In this document: positions 42,967 to 51,704 of the stretch, one piece after another | How the letters are laid out: every line of letters starts with the position of its first letter | How positions within the stretch are numbered: position 1 is the first letter of the stretch | Origin: Arthrobacter sp. AQ5-05 | GTDB taxonomy: Bacteria; Actinomycetota; Actinomycetes; Actinomycetales; Micrococcaceae | Assembly (NCBI RefSeq): GCF_003287975.1 | Contig: NZ_QMKQ01000004.1 | Coordinates: 158,164 to 222,163, forward strand | Length of the DNA: 64,000 nt | Reading direction: 5' to 3' | Translations under genes and position numbers: made by a program | The notes under the pieces: generated by a model | Seen by the model: the letters and a program-made list of their open reading frames with translations, nothing else | The model's database searches: none | What the model was told of the DNA's origin: nothing

Positions 42967-43002
42967 GGATGCGGAACAATGGATGCGGAACGATGGATGC
43001 GG
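42967..43002 (+). repeat. Tandem 14-bp repeat at the start of the DUF3592 gene
   Basis: GGATGCGGAACAAT and GGATGCGGAACGAT stand in tandem (42967-42980, 42981-42994), followed by a partial third copy GGATGCGG. Each copy brings in an ATG, so the repeat multiplies the possible starts of the next gene. Confidence 0.65.
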
Positions 43003-43637
43003 TGAGAAGAAGGCGACGCAAGAGGAGCCGTTCGGCCGGGCGGGCGCTGAAGCGCCAACGCAAGAAGTTGACGCCGCGGGAGCGGTTGGGCACATGGCTG
43101 TGGATCATCGGGACCGTTCCCGCCCATGCCGGGTTGTTCCTGGTGATCGGCGGCGCCATCCACCTGCCGTCCGCTGCCTCCGCCCAGCGGGCCGACGTCG
43201 AGCTGCGCCAATCCGGGGCCCCGGCGACCGGCGAAATCGTCGAGATCGGGCGGGCATCCACGCCGCGCGCCCGGCCCGGCGGCGGAAGCACCACCTACTA
43301 CCCGGTGACCGAGCAGGTCATCGGCGGCAGGCACACGAGAACCGAATGGAGGCGCTACGCCTCGACGGACAGCGGACTCCGGGTCGTGGGGCGGCAGCTG
43401 CCCCTGCTGTACGACGTGGGCGGTTCCACGCGCATGGTCATCGACACCCCCGAGGCCTCGGCGCTTCCGGGCCGGAAGGTCCGGTCCTTTCAACTCGGCC
43501 TGCTGTATGGCGCCCCGGCGTCGGTGGTCGGGTTCGCCATGGTCTACACGGGCCGGCGCATGAACCCCGATGCCCGTGAAAAGCGGGCCCGGGCGCGGGC
43601 CCTGCGAAGCAAGCAGCTGCGGCGCCGGACCCCTTGA
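42993..43637 (+). CDS. DUF3592-like membrane protein
   Basis: The 214-residue protein has a basic N-terminus (RRRRKRSRSAGRALKRQRKK), one membrane helix near residues 30-60 (LGTWLWIIGTVPAHAGLFLV), an extracytoplasmic beta-rich segment with GEIVEIGRAST and TTYYPVTEQVIGGRHTRTEW, and a second helix near the end (LGLLYGAPASVVGFAMVYTG) before an Arg/Lys-rich tail. This is the DUF3592 arrangement; function is unknown. Starts at 42969, 42993 and GTG 43002 are all possible within a tandem repeat and none has a strong binding site. Confidence 0.65.
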   Translation: MDAVRRRRRKRSRSAGRALKRQRKKLTPRERLGTWLWIIGTVPAHAGLFLVIGGAIHLPSAASAQRADVELRQSGAPATGEIVEIGRASTPRARPGGGSTTYYPVTEQVIGGRHTRTEWRRYASTDSGLRVVGRQLPLLYDVGGSTRMVIDTPEASALPGRKVRSFQLGLLYGAPASVVGFAMVYTGRRMNPDAREKRARARALRSKQLRRRTP

Positions 43638-43646
43638 CGTTCCCGG

Positions 43647-44198
43647 CTAGGGTGTGCCCTCTACCGGGTCCTGCGCGGTTGGCGGGTAGGTGACGGTGGT
43701 GCCCTCGACGCGGGCGAAGGAGGTCAGCGTGTGCGCGGCGGCCTTGGTCTTGGAGAAGATGTCCAGGACCTCGACGCCGCGCACCAGCAGGGCGTCACCG
43801 ACCAGCGAGCGGTGGCAGCGCCACGGCACCGCCTCGGCGCACATGATGGCCGTGGTGTTGCCCCGGGCCAGGTCCAGCAGGTTCTCGATGGCCGCGGCGA
43901 ACTCCTCGGTCTGCATGTAGTCGGCGTAGCCGCGGAAGGAGTCGTTGTGCCAGGCGCCGTTGACGCTGTCCCTGTGGGTGGGGCGCAGCCCGCCGAGGTC
44001 CTTGGCGCGGTGGTGGCCGATGCCCGCGCCGTCCAAGGTAGCGGCCAGCTCGTCGCCGTTGAACTGGGGGTTGTGCCGGGACCTGGGGATGGTACGGATG
44101 TCGATGACTTGGGTGATGCCGTGGGCCTGGAGGATCTCGATGAATTCCTCGACGGCGTGCGTGGAATGGCCGATCGTGTAGATGGTTTTCGTGCCCAT
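43647..44198 (-). CDS. DUF488-family protein
   Basis: The 183-residue protein is typical DUF488: TIYTIGHSTHAVEEFIEILQ, VIDIRTIPRSRHNPQFNGDE, LGGLRPTHRDSVNGAW, and the cysteine motif MCAEAVPWRCHRSLVGDALL. The family is found widely in bacteria without an established reaction; the conserved Arg/Cys/His set suggests a nucleotide- or phosphate-linked enzyme. GGGGAAG lies 5 bases before the ATG. It is convergent with the DUF3592 gene. Confidence 0.9.
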   Translation of the reverse strand: MGTKTIYTIGHSTHAVEEFIEILQAHGITQVIDIRTIPRSRHNPQFNGDELAATLDGAGIGHHRAKDLGGLRPTHRDSVNGAWHNDSFRGYADYMQTEEFAAAIENLLDLARGNTTAIMCAEAVPWRCHRSLVGDALLVRGVEVLDIFSKTKAAAHTLTSFARVEGTTVTYPPTAQDPVEGTP

Positions 44199-44322
44199 GG
44201 TGTCTTCCCCTTCGCCGGCTCCGTGCGCGGAGCCGATGCCTCGGGCCCCTGTCTCCAGCGTAGGCGCGAAGTGCGCCGCTGCCCATGGCGCGGCCGGCCG
44301 ACCCTGCGGGAGACGGCCGGGC

Positions 44323-44901
44323 CTACGGGGCGGGCAGGGCTTGGCGGTCCGCGAGCCACCGCTCGCGGGTGATGGCGTATTCGACGTCGCCGAGTTCGTC
44401 CCCGTCGATGTGCACCGGCCAGTCGGCGGTGAAGTGGCGGACCAAATCCATCCCGCATTTCTCCATGACCAGGCGCGAGGCGGTGTTCACCGCCATGGTG
44501 CGGGCAGGGATGCGGGTGACCGAGGGAACGGAGAAGCCGTGGGCGACCAGCGCGCGGGCGCCCTCGGCGGCCAGCCCGCGGCCCCAGAATTCGTGCCTGA
44601 GCCGGTAGCCCAGCTCCGGTTCCGAGGCCGGGGTCCCGGGCTCGGGGCGCAGGTGGAACCAGCCGGCGAATGCGCCGGTGCCGCGCAGCTGGGCCACCCG
44701 GAACCCGAAGTCCGGGCCCGCCCGGTGGCAGGCCAGGTAGGCGGGGAGGTGTTCCGCTTCGATCAACGTCCGCGGTGCGGGAACGCCGTTGGAGATGTAG
44801 CGCATGACCCGCGGATCGGCGTCCAGCTCAACGAGCAGCCCGGCATCGTCGGCGGTGAATTCGCGCAAGGCCAGCCGTGCGGTCTGCAGCAGGATCCTCA
44901 T
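44323..44901 (-). CDS. RimJ/RimL-like GNAT acetyltransferase
   Basis: The 192-residue protein begins with the RimL-type opening LQTARLALREFTADDAGLLV and has the acetyl-CoA region ELGYRLRHEFWGRGLAAEGA with VNTASRLVMEKCGMDLVRHF downstream. Such enzymes acetylate protein N-termini or small amines. CACAAT (44908-44913) lies 6 bases before the ATG, so it probably has its own leaderless promoter even though it follows the sugar-permease genes on the same strand after only 18 bases. Confidence 0.88.
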   Translation of the reverse strand: MRILLQTARLALREFTADDAGLLVELDADPRVMRYISNGVPAPRTLIEAEHLPAYLACHRAGPDFGFRVAQLRGTGAFAGWFHLRPEPGTPASEPELGYRLRHEFWGRGLAAEGARALVAHGFSVPSVTRIPARTMAVNTASRLVMEKCGMDLVRHFTADWPVHIDGDELGDVEYAITRERWLADRQALPAP

Positions 44902-44919
44902 GCACCCATTGTGCGCCGG

Positions 44920-45735
44920 TTATTCCTTGACGGCTCCCTCGAGCATGCCCTTGATGAAGTGGCGCTGCATCAGGAAGTAGAGCACCACCACGGGCAGCGC
45001 GACCATCACCGCGGCGGCGGCCAACAGGGCCGTGCCCTGGGTGTATTGGCCCTGGAAGAAGGCCAGGCCCAGCGGAGCGGTGCGGAATTCCCCGGAGGGG
45101 GACATGACCAGCGGGATCAGGAACTCGTTCCAGGTCCACATGAACATCAGCACCACCATGGTGGTGATCGCCGGGCGGCCCATGGGCACCAGGATGGAGA
45201 ACAGGATGCGGCCCTTGGAGGCACCGTCGACGCGCGCGGCGTCCATGATCGAGGGGTTCACGGACTTGAAGTAGGCGCGCATCCAGTAGGTGCCGAACGC
45301 CACGGACTGGGCGACCTGCGGCAGCGCCACGGCCCAGACGGTGTCGGTGAGCCCGAAGGTGCGCAGGTCGAAGAACAGCGGCACGATGATGGCCTCGGAG
45401 GGCACCATGATGCCCAGCAGGAACAGGTAGAACAGGCCCTGCTCGCCGCGGAACCTCATGGTCCCGAACGCGTAGCCCGACAGGATGGACAGCAGCACGG
45501 ACAGGGACACCACGATCACCGCCACGAGCACCGAGGTGCCCATGTACTGCCCGAAGCGGCCCTCCACCCAGGCGGTGGCGAAGTTGCCCGGGTGGAAGGC
45601 CCCCTCGCGGGCCGCGGAGGCGTTGGCCGGGCCGAACGCGGCGGCCAGGATGGAAAGCACCGGGGTGAGCACGATGAGGGAAAAGCCGATGAGGATGGCG
45701 TAGTTCAGCGTCCGCTCGGTCGCCGAGACCCTCAT
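44920..45735 (-). CDS. Sugar ABC transporter permease (MalG-like)
   Basis: The 271-residue inner-membrane protein has six helices and the cytoplasmic EAA loop near the middle (MDAARVDGASKGRILFSILV followed by PMGRPAITTM), which docks on the ATPase. It belongs to the MalG/carbohydrate-uptake-1 group. The ATG overlaps the end of the partner permease gene by 4 bases. No ATPase gene is present in the operon, so a shared MsmK-type ATPase from elsewhere is likely. Confidence 0.92.
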   Translation of the reverse strand: MRVSATERTLNYAILIGFSLIVLTPVLSILAAAFGPANASAAREGAFHPGNFATAWVEGRFGQYMGTSVLVAVIVVSLSVLLSILSGYAFGTMRFRGEQGLFYLFLLGIMVPSEAIIVPLFFDLRTFGLTDTVWAVALPQVAQSVAFGTYWMRAYFKSVNPSIMDAARVDGASKGRILFSILVPMGRPAITTMVVLMFMWTWNEFLIPLVMSPSGEFRTAPLGLAFFQGQYTQGTALLAAAAVMVALPVVVLYFLMQRHFIKGMLEGAVKE

Positions 45736-46652
45736 GCGCCGCGCTCCGAGATCCGGTTCACGGCCAGGGTCACCAGGAAGATGATGATGGTCAGGGTGAC
45801 TCCGATGGCCGCGGCACTGCCGACCTGCCCGGTCTCGAACGCCCGCCGGTAGACCTCGTAGCTGGGCACCGTGGTGGAGGAGCCCGGTCCGCCGGAGGTG
45901 GTCATGTAGATCAAGTCGAAGGTCTTCAGCGAGGCGACGATGGTCAGCGTGAGGGCCACGGTGAGCTCGGCGCGCACCGAGGGGACGATGATGTAGATGA
46001 ATTCGCGCACCGCGCCGGCGCCGTCCAGCCGGGCGGCCTCGAAGAGCTCGGTCGGGATCCTGGCCATGCCGGCCAGAAGCAGCACCGTGACCAGGCCGGT
46101 TGACACCCAGGAACCGATGAGCCCGACGGCGGGCAGCGAGAAGACGTAGTCCCCGAGCCACGCGCGCGTGAGGGAATCCAGGCCGATGGAGCGCAGCACG
46201 GTGTTCAGCAGCCCGTCGGGCGCGTAGATCTGCTTGAAGGCCACCGAGACCACGACCATCGCAATGACCTGGGGCAGGAACACCAGGGTGCGGAAGAGCG
46301 CCAGCCCGCGGGCCTTGGCCCGGGTGAGCACCGCTGCAAGCACCAGCCCGATCCCGCAGGGCAGCACCGCGTAGAAGAAGATGAAGGCGCCGGCGTGCCC
46401 GAACGCGGCGCGCAGGCGCGTGTCGGAGAGGATGTCGGTGTAGTTCCCCGCCCCCACGAAGGTCGCCAGGCTCAGCCCGTCCCAGTCGTAGAGCGAGAGG
46501 TGCACCGCGCGGGCCAGCGGGTAGAGCATGAATGCCGCGTAGATGATGAAGGCCGGGGCGATGAAGAGGTAGGGCGTGATGGCGCGCCCCTGGCGGGCCG
46601 TGTGCCTGCCAGGGGTGCCGGGTCCGCTACTGGCCCTGGGTAAAGCCCGCAT
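45732..46652 (-). CDS. Sugar ABC transporter permease (MalF-like)
   Basis: The 306-residue protein forms the second transmembrane subunit. It starts with a short basic tail, then ITPYLFIAPAFIIYAAFMLY, and carries the EAA-type loop FEAARLDGAGAVREFIYIIV. The start is placed at the ATG ending at 46652, which overlaps the end of the binding-protein gene by 26 bases; a longer form has no family support. Transcription comes from the promoter upstream of the pfkB gene. Confidence 0.9.
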   Translation of the reverse strand: MRALPRASSGPGTPGRHTARQGRAITPYLFIAPAFIIYAAFMLYPLARAVHLSLYDWDGLSLATFVGAGNYTDILSDTRLRAAFGHAGAFIFFYAVLPCGIGLVLAAVLTRAKARGLALFRTLVFLPQVIAMVVVSVAFKQIYAPDGLLNTVLRSIGLDSLTRAWLGDYVFSLPAVGLIGSWVSTGLVTVLLLAGMARIPTELFEAARLDGAGAVREFIYIIVPSVRAELTVALTLTIVASLKTFDLIYMTTSGGPGSSTTVPSYEVYRRAFETGQVGSAAAIGVTLTIIIFLVTLAVNRISERGA

Positions 46653-47991
46653 AGTCCGCTTCCATGGCCTCGGTGAAGGCCTTCGCATCGATGCGGCCAT
46701 CGAGCAGGCCCTGCAGCGAGTCGCCGAGGGTGTCGCCCATGGTCGGGGTCGCGTAGTCCAGGTACGGCAGCAGCACCCCGTCGGTGGTCACCGACTCGAA
46801 CGCGGTGTACACGTCCTTGAGCACGCCCGATGCCGGGGCGTGGGCCGCGGTGTCGAGCACCGGCAGGTTCCCGGTGTCGGCCAGGACCTTCATCGCGTCC
46901 TTGTTGGTGATGAAGTCGATGTAGGCCGCGGCCAGATCCGCGTTCCCGGTCTTGGCGGTCACGGTGAACGGCAGCCCGGTGCCGCCGGTGGTGTGCGCAC
47001 CCTGGCCGGCGGTGGCCGGCGGGGCGAAGAACCCGACGTCCTCGCCCATGGCGTCGGCCAAATCCGCGGCCATCCAGGAGCCGCCCATCAGGAACACGCC
47101 CTCGCCCTTGGTGAGTTTCTGCCAGGCGGCGTCGTAGTCGGTGCCGTTGACGCCCTTGTTGAAGTAGCCCTTGGCGCTCCAGTCCGCCAGCGTCTGCGCG
47201 GCGGCCTGGTTCTCGCCGGAGGTCCAGGAGGCGCCGGCGTTGCCGAAGCCGAGCTTCTCGATCGCCTCCGCGGGGACCTTGGCACCCTGGATGGGTCCGA
47301 AGACGTGCCCGGCGGGCCACTTCTCGATGTTGCCCAGCAGCAGCGGGGTCTCGCCCTTCTCCTTGGCGGTGGCGATGGCCGCCTCGAACGCAGCCCAGTC
47401 GGCGGGGACCTCCAGGCCCAGGGATTCGAGCTTCTTCTTGGAGTAGAACACGCCCACGACCTCGCCGACCTGCGGCAGCCCGTAGACCGAACCGGCGCCG
47501 AAGGTGGTGCCATCGGTGGAGTACTGCGAGTACTTCAGCACCGAGGCCGGGTAGCGATCGGTCCAGCCGTAGGCCTTGGCCCAGTCGTCGAGCGGCAGCA
47601 GCTGCCCGGCCTTGACGAACGCGCCCATGGTGTTGCGGGCGTTGTTGGCCTGGACCACGTCGGGGGCGTCGGTGCCCGAGAGGGCCAGGCGCAGGGTCTT
47701 GCCCAGGTCCTCGAAGGACTGGGAGTTCCGCTTGATGGTGATGTTCGGGTACTTGGCCTCGAAGGCGGCGTTGAGCTTGGTCATCTGCTCGTTTTGCCCG
47801 CCGCGGACCTCCTGGTCCCAGACGGTGAGCGTTTGCTCGCCCATCTTGGCGACGTCCTTTTCGATGGTTGCGCCGCTTTGCGGTGCCGACGGGGCCGGGG
47901 CCTCGGAGCCGGGGGCGCAGGCCGAAAGCATCAGGGCGAGGGCCGCGGTGGCGGCCAGCGCCAGTGTGCGGGTTTTGCCTCTGGGTGACAT
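46627..47991 (-). CDS. Sugar-binding lipoprotein of the ABC transporter
   Basis: The 454-residue extracytoplasmic solute-binding protein begins with a lipoprotein signal (RTLALAATAALALMLSAC, lipobox LSAC) and a Pro/Ser/Ala linker. It then shows the family-1 fold, with TLTVWDQEVRGGQNEQMTKL at the N-terminal lobe and TTGGTGLPFTVTAKTGNADL at the hinge side. It delivers an oligosaccharide or sugar to the two permeases encoded downstream. AAAGGA lies about 8 bases before the ATG. The neighbouring family-4 glycosidase suggests a glucoside-type ligand. Confidence 0.93.
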   Translation of the reverse strand: MSPRGKTRTLALAATAALALMLSACAPGSEAPAPSAPQSGATIEKDVAKMGEQTLTVWDQEVRGGQNEQMTKLNAAFEAKYPNITIKRNSQSFEDLGKTLRLALSGTDAPDVVQANNARNTMGAFVKAGQLLPLDDWAKAYGWTDRYPASVLKYSQYSTDGTTFGAGSVYGLPQVGEVVGVFYSKKKLESLGLEVPADWAAFEAAIATAKEKGETPLLLGNIEKWPAGHVFGPIQGAKVPAEAIEKLGFGNAGASWTSGENQAAAQTLADWSAKGYFNKGVNGTDYDAAWQKLTKGEGVFLMGGSWMAADLADAMGEDVGFFAPPATAGQGAHTTGGTGLPFTVTAKTGNADLAAAYIDFITNKDAMKVLADTGNLPVLDTAAHAPASGVLKDVYTAFESVTTDGVLLPYLDYATPTMGDTLGDSLQGLLDGRIDAKAFTEAMEADYAGFTQGQ

Positions 47992-48078
47992 GGTGGGTGT
48001 CCTTTCATGCAAGGTGCGGTGGAAATCGGTGGGCGGCCGGGTGCTGCGGAAGCCGGCGGCCGCGGGCGGAAGCGTGGG

Positions 48079-49194
48079 TCAGCGGGAGGGCGGCAGCGGG
48101 CCGTGCCCGTGCGGGCGGTAGTGGGCCTCGGCCTCGGTCAGCAGCCCGAAGGTGGCCTCGGCGCGGCGCACGGCGTTGGGCTTGTGCTGGGGCAGCACCT
48201 CGTCGAGGAAGCCGTAGCGCTTGGCGACCTCGGCGCATTCGGCGTTTTCCCGGGCGCGCAACTTCGTCGATTCCCACCAGTCGGCGATGTCCCCCCAGCC
48301 CGGGGAGGCCAGCGAACCGCCGAAGTGCTTCACGGCCAGGGCCGAGCAGAGCGTGGAGAAAAGCAGCCGCCGTTCCAGCGGCCAGCCGGCCAGGGTGCCC
48401 AGCACGATGCCGGCCGAGAACACGTCCCCGGCGCCGGTCGGGTCGATGGCCGCCACGCTCAGGCTGGGGACGCTGGCCTGTTCCCCGGTGGAGGAATCGA
48501 TGGCGATGGCCCCGTCCATGCCCCGGGTGATGACCACCAGGGGTGCGCGGGAGGAGAGCGCCTTGAGCGCGGCGTCGGGCGAGTCGGTGCGGGAATAGGC
48601 CATGGCCTCGACGTGGTTGGGCAGGAAGCCGTGGCAGAGTTCCAGGTCGTTGAGCATGGCGGTGTCCCACTTCTCGGTGGGGTCCCAGCCGACCGCGGCG
48701 AAGACCTTGCCCTGCCTCGGGTGCGTGGGGATCCACCAGGGTTCCCCGTGCCCCGGCATGGCCAGTTCGGCGATCATGGCCTTGGAGGTGGGCGGGGTGC
48801 CGATGAGCTCGGCGGCGCTGATGGGCATCGGGTGGCCGTGGGTGATCATGGAGCGGTCCCCGCCGCGGGCCAGGGAGACGGTGAGCGCCGAGTGCCAGCC
48901 CTCGAAGATGCGCGAGCGGCTCAGGTCGATGCCCTCCTGCTCCGCCAGCAGCGACCACGACCAGGCGCCGTACGCGTCGTCCCCGAAGCCGGCCGACAGC
49001 CCGGTGGCCAGGCCCAGCCTGGCAGCGGCCACCGCGAGGTTGGCGATGCCGCCGGGGACCGATCCCATGCCCTCGGCCCAGACCTCGGTGCCGGGCTGCG
49101 GGGCGGTGGGCAGGCCGGTGAAGATGATGTCAAAAAAGAGTGAGCCGGTGAGGAACAGGTCGAGTTCGGTGTCGGGCTCGGATGCGGTGTTCAC
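48079..49194 (-). CDS. PfkB-family carbohydrate kinase
   Basis: The 371-residue kinase has the ribokinase fold: substrate-side FLTGSLFFDIIFTGLPTAPQ and VPGGIANLAVAAARLGLATG near the N-terminus and the ATP/anion-hole motif AAIDPTGAGDVFSAGIVLGT with the catalytic Asp. It should phosphorylate a sugar or nucleoside using ATP. It is the first gene of the minus operon, before the binding protein and permeases. The GTG at 49194 was chosen because AAGAGGAA lies about 7 bases upstream. The substrate is probably the imported sugar or its breakdown product, but this is context only. Confidence 0.9.
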   Translation of the reverse strand: MNTASEPDTELDLFLTGSLFFDIIFTGLPTAPQPGTEVWAEGMGSVPGGIANLAVAAARLGLATGLSAGFGDDAYGAWSWSLLAEQEGIDLSRSRIFEGWHSALTVSLARGGDRSMITHGHPMPISAAELIGTPPTSKAMIAELAMPGHGEPWWIPTHPRQGKVFAAVGWDPTEKWDTAMLNDLELCHGFLPNHVEAMAYSRTDSPDAALKALSSRAPLVVITRGMDGAIAIDSSTGEQASVPSLSVAAIDPTGAGDVFSAGIVLGTLAGWPLERRLLFSTLCSALAVKHFGGSLASPGWGDIADWWESTKLRARENAECAEVAKRYGFLDEVLPQHKPNAVRRAEATFGLLTEAEAHYRPHGHGPLPPSR

Positions 49195-49289
49195 CTGTAT
49201 GTTCCTCTTGCTTGCTCCGCCAGCGGGCGATCCGGGACGCGTGCCGGCTTCCCGGTGGCGTTCGGGGCGCTCGGCGCACCCTTGATTGG

Positions 49290-49318
49290 ACGTTAGCACG
49301 CACCAAGGGGTGGTACAA
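49290..49318 (-). promoter_or_regulatory. Promoter of the sugar-use operon
   Basis: On the minus strand TTGTAC (49313-49318) is followed by a 17-base spacer and TAACGT (49290-49295). It lies between the pfkB gene and the divergent deoR-type gene, so a DeoR-type repressor bound in this 174-base gap could control both directions. Confidence 0.65.
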
Positions 49319-49356
49319 GTGATTGAAAATGCTCGGTTCTGCTCATTGATGACTGT

Positions 49357-49362
49357 TAGTCT
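49357..49362 (+). promoter_or_regulatory. -10 box of the leaderless deoR-type gene
   Basis: TAGTCT is followed by 6 bases and the ATG at 49369. No Shine-Dalgarno is present. Confidence 0.5.
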
Positions 49363-49368
49363 TGGGGC

Positions 49369-50118
49369 ATGCTGATAAGTGCGAGGCAGGGTTCGATCCT
49401 GCGCCGGATCCAGGAGATTGGGGACGTCTCGGTCCAGGAACTGGCCAACGACCTGGGGGTGAGTCCCTCCACCATCAGGCGGGACCTGAACCTGCTCTCC
49501 TCCGAGGGCCACCTGCGTCGGGTCCACGGGGGCGGGTCCCTGGACTCGGACAAGATCGACTTCCGCGAGGTGCTGGCCAGAAGCTCGCCGGCCAAGGAAA
49601 AGATCGCCAACCGGGCCGCGGAGCTCGTCGAGGACGGCGACGTGGTGCTGCTGGATATCGGCACCACCACGGCAATGCTGGCCCGGGTCCTGCGCGGTCG
49701 CAGGATCACGGTCATCACCTCCAGCATGGCGGTGCTCGACGAGCTGCGCACCGACCCCGAGGTGGAATTGGTCATCCTCGGCGGGGTGCTGCGCCGCTCC
49801 TACCACTCGCTCGTGGGCTCGCTGACGCTGGCGTCGCTGGCCACCATCCGGGCGAACATCAGCTTCCTGGGCTGCAGCGGCATCAGGGAAGACACCACGG
49901 TGCAGGACACCACCGGCATCGAGGTGCCCGTCAAGCAGGCAATCCTGGACACCAGCGCGAAGATCGTGTTGCTGGCCGACGAGAGCAAGTTCCCCGGGGT
50001 GGGGATCCGCGACGTCTGCACCGCCGCCCGGATCACCACGTTGGTGACAAGCCGGGGTGCCGATCCGCGCACCCTCGAAGCATTCAGGAAATCAGGAAGC
50101 GAAGTGGTTCTGGCATGA
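49369..50118 (+). CDS. DeoR/GlpR-family transcriptional regulator
   Basis: The 249-residue repressor has the DeoR winged helix at the N-terminus (ISARQGSILRRIQEIGDVSV, VSPSTIRRDLNLLSSEGHLR, VHGGG) and a sugar-phosphate-sensing domain (LLDIGTTTAMLARVLRGRRI, then LADESKFPGVGIRDVC). DeoR proteins respond to phosphorylated sugars, here plausibly the product of the kinase or the substrate of the glycosidase. The stop overlaps the start of the glycosidase gene (ATGA), so both are expressed together. Confidence 0.93.
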   Translation: MLISARQGSILRRIQEIGDVSVQELANDLGVSPSTIRRDLNLLSSEGHLRRVHGGGSLDSDKIDFREVLARSSPAKEKIANRAAELVEDGDVVLLDIGTTTAMLARVLRGRRITVITSSMAVLDELRTDPEVELVILGGVLRRSYHSLVGSLTLASLATIRANISFLGCSGIREDTTVQDTTGIEVPVKQAILDTSAKIVLLADESKFPGVGIRDVCTAARITTLVTSRGADPRTLEAFRKSGSEVVLA

Positions 50119-51467
50119 AACTGACCATCATCGGCGGCGGCGGATTCAGGGTCCCGCAGATCTTCGAGGCACTGTCGGCCGGGAACGAGGCGGTGCGCAT
50201 CACGCAGCTGTGCCTCTTCGATTCCCACCCGGACCGGGTGGCGGCCATCGAATCCGTGCTGTCCCAGATGGCACCCTCCCTGCCCGCACCGCCGAAGGTC
50301 ACCACCGCCGCGTCGCTGGACGATGCCGTCGGCGGGGCCAGGTTCATCTTCTCCGCCATGCGCATCGGCGGGACCGAGGGGCGGATCCAGGACGAGCGCG
50401 TCGCCCTGGAAATGGGGGTGCTCGGGCAGGAAACCACCGGGCCCGGCGGCCTGGCCTACGCCCTGCGCACCCTGCCGCACGCCCGGGACCTGGCAGAGCG
50501 TGTGGCCAGGCTCGCACCCGAGGCAACGGTCATCAACTTCACCAACCCTGCCGGCATCGTCACCGAGGCGATGCGCGAGGCGTTGGGGGATCGGGTCGTG
50601 GGGATCTGCGACACCCCCATCGGGCTGATGCGCCGGGCCGTGGCCGCCATCGGCTCCACCCCGGAGCAGGTGGACTTCGACTACGTGGGCCTGAACCACC
50701 TGGGCTGGCTGCGCTCCCTGGTGGTGGACGGGGTGGACAGGCTGCCTTCGCTGCTGGCAGACGACGCGGCGCTGGATCGGATCGAGGAGGCCCGGCTGAT
50801 GGGCCCGGATTGGGTCCGGGCGCTGGGCGCGATCCCCAACGAGTACCTGTACTACTACTACTTCCAGCGCGAGGCCACCGCGCGGCTGCGCGGTCCGGAG
50901 CCCACCCGCGGGGAGTTCCTGCACCGCCAGCAGTCGGGCTTCTACCAAGATGCCGCCGCGCACCCGGAGCGCGCGCTGGATGCCTGGCTGGCCACCAAGC
51001 ACGAACGCGAGGCCAGCTACATGGCCGAGAGCCGGCCCGAGGACCAGCGCACCAACCGGGAGGCCTCGGACATCGAGGGCGGGGGCTACCAGCAGGTTGC
51101 CCTGGACTTGATGGCCGCGCTGCTGGGCGGGACGCCTGCCACCATGATCCTGAACGTCGCCAACCGCGGGGTGGTGCCCCAGCTGCCCGACGACGCGGTG
51201 ATCGAGGTGCCGTGCACCGTCAGCGCCGCCGGCATCGTGCCCAAGCACATCGCGCCGGTCACCGGGGAGATGCTCGGGCTGCTGCAGCAGGTCAAGACCG
51301 TCGAGCGGCTGGTCATTGCGGCATCCCGGGAAAGGAGCGAGACGCTGGCCTGGCGGGCGCTGGCCGCCCACCCGCTGGTGGACTCGATCTCCGTCGCCCG
51401 TGAATTGCTGCAGAACTACCGGGAACGGATCCCGGGAGTGGCCGAAGCACTGGCCGGCGGGGCCTGA
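50115..51467 (+). CDS. Family-4 glycosidase, probable 6-phospho-beta-glucosidase
   Basis: The 450-residue enzyme belongs to glycoside hydrolase family 4, which cleaves glycosides by an NAD+- and Mn-dependent oxidation-elimination mechanism. NAD-binding begins MKLTIIGGGGFRVPQIFEAL, and the active site includes VINFTNPAGIV, GICDTPIGLMRRAV (metal Cys) and DYVGLNHLGWL (metal His). Relatives with these features act on 6-phospho-beta-glucosides. That would need a phosphorylated substrate, yet the transporter nearby is ABC type and no PTS gene is present; the PfkB kinase may supply the phosphate. Confidence 0.88.
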   Translation: MKLTIIGGGGFRVPQIFEALSAGNEAVRITQLCLFDSHPDRVAAIESVLSQMAPSLPAPPKVTTAASLDDAVGGARFIFSAMRIGGTEGRIQDERVALEMGVLGQETTGPGGLAYALRTLPHARDLAERVARLAPEATVINFTNPAGIVTEAMREALGDRVVGICDTPIGLMRRAVAAIGSTPEQVDFDYVGLNHLGWLRSLVVDGVDRLPSLLADDAALDRIEEARLMGPDWVRALGAIPNEYLYYYYFQREATARLRGPEPTRGEFLHRQQSGFYQDAAAHPERALDAWLATKHEREASYMAESRPEDQRTNREASDIEGGGYQQVALDLMAALLGGTPATMILNVANRGVVPQLPDDAVIEVPCTVSAAGIVPKHIAPVTGEMLGLLQQVKTVERLVIAASRERSETLAWRALAAHPLVDSISVARELLQNYRERIPGVAEALAGGA

Positions 51468-51704
51468 GCACACGGCCTGAACCGGTGCGCCGGGACGAAT
51501 GAGCGGGGCGGTGCCGGGGTGGATTCTTGGTCGGCCTCGCGCGCGAAGACGCGTTTGTCGGTCGATGGCTCAAGCCGATGACCAAGATCTTGGGTCGCCT
51601 TCAAGCGCGCGAAAAGATTTCCGCCGAGAACCAAGCCGATCGCCGGTCGGATGGCCAGGGGCACCGGGTGGCCTCGCGTGCGCGCGGGCCTGGGAAGCGC
51701 GGGT
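51468..51704. other. Intergenic region of 237 bases
   Basis: This lies between the convergent glycosidase and YbdK genes. A minus-strand 82-codon frame (51416-51664, GTG start, opening PLAIRPAIGLVLGGNLFARL) has codon-like composition but overlaps the end of the glycosidase and is not recognised. No clear terminator with a T-run was seen. Confidence 0.3.

Noticed and set aside
51416..51664. Small minus-strand frame next to the family-4 glycosidase gene
   Set aside because: It has plausible codon use, but it overlaps the glycosidase, has no binding site and no recognisable family.
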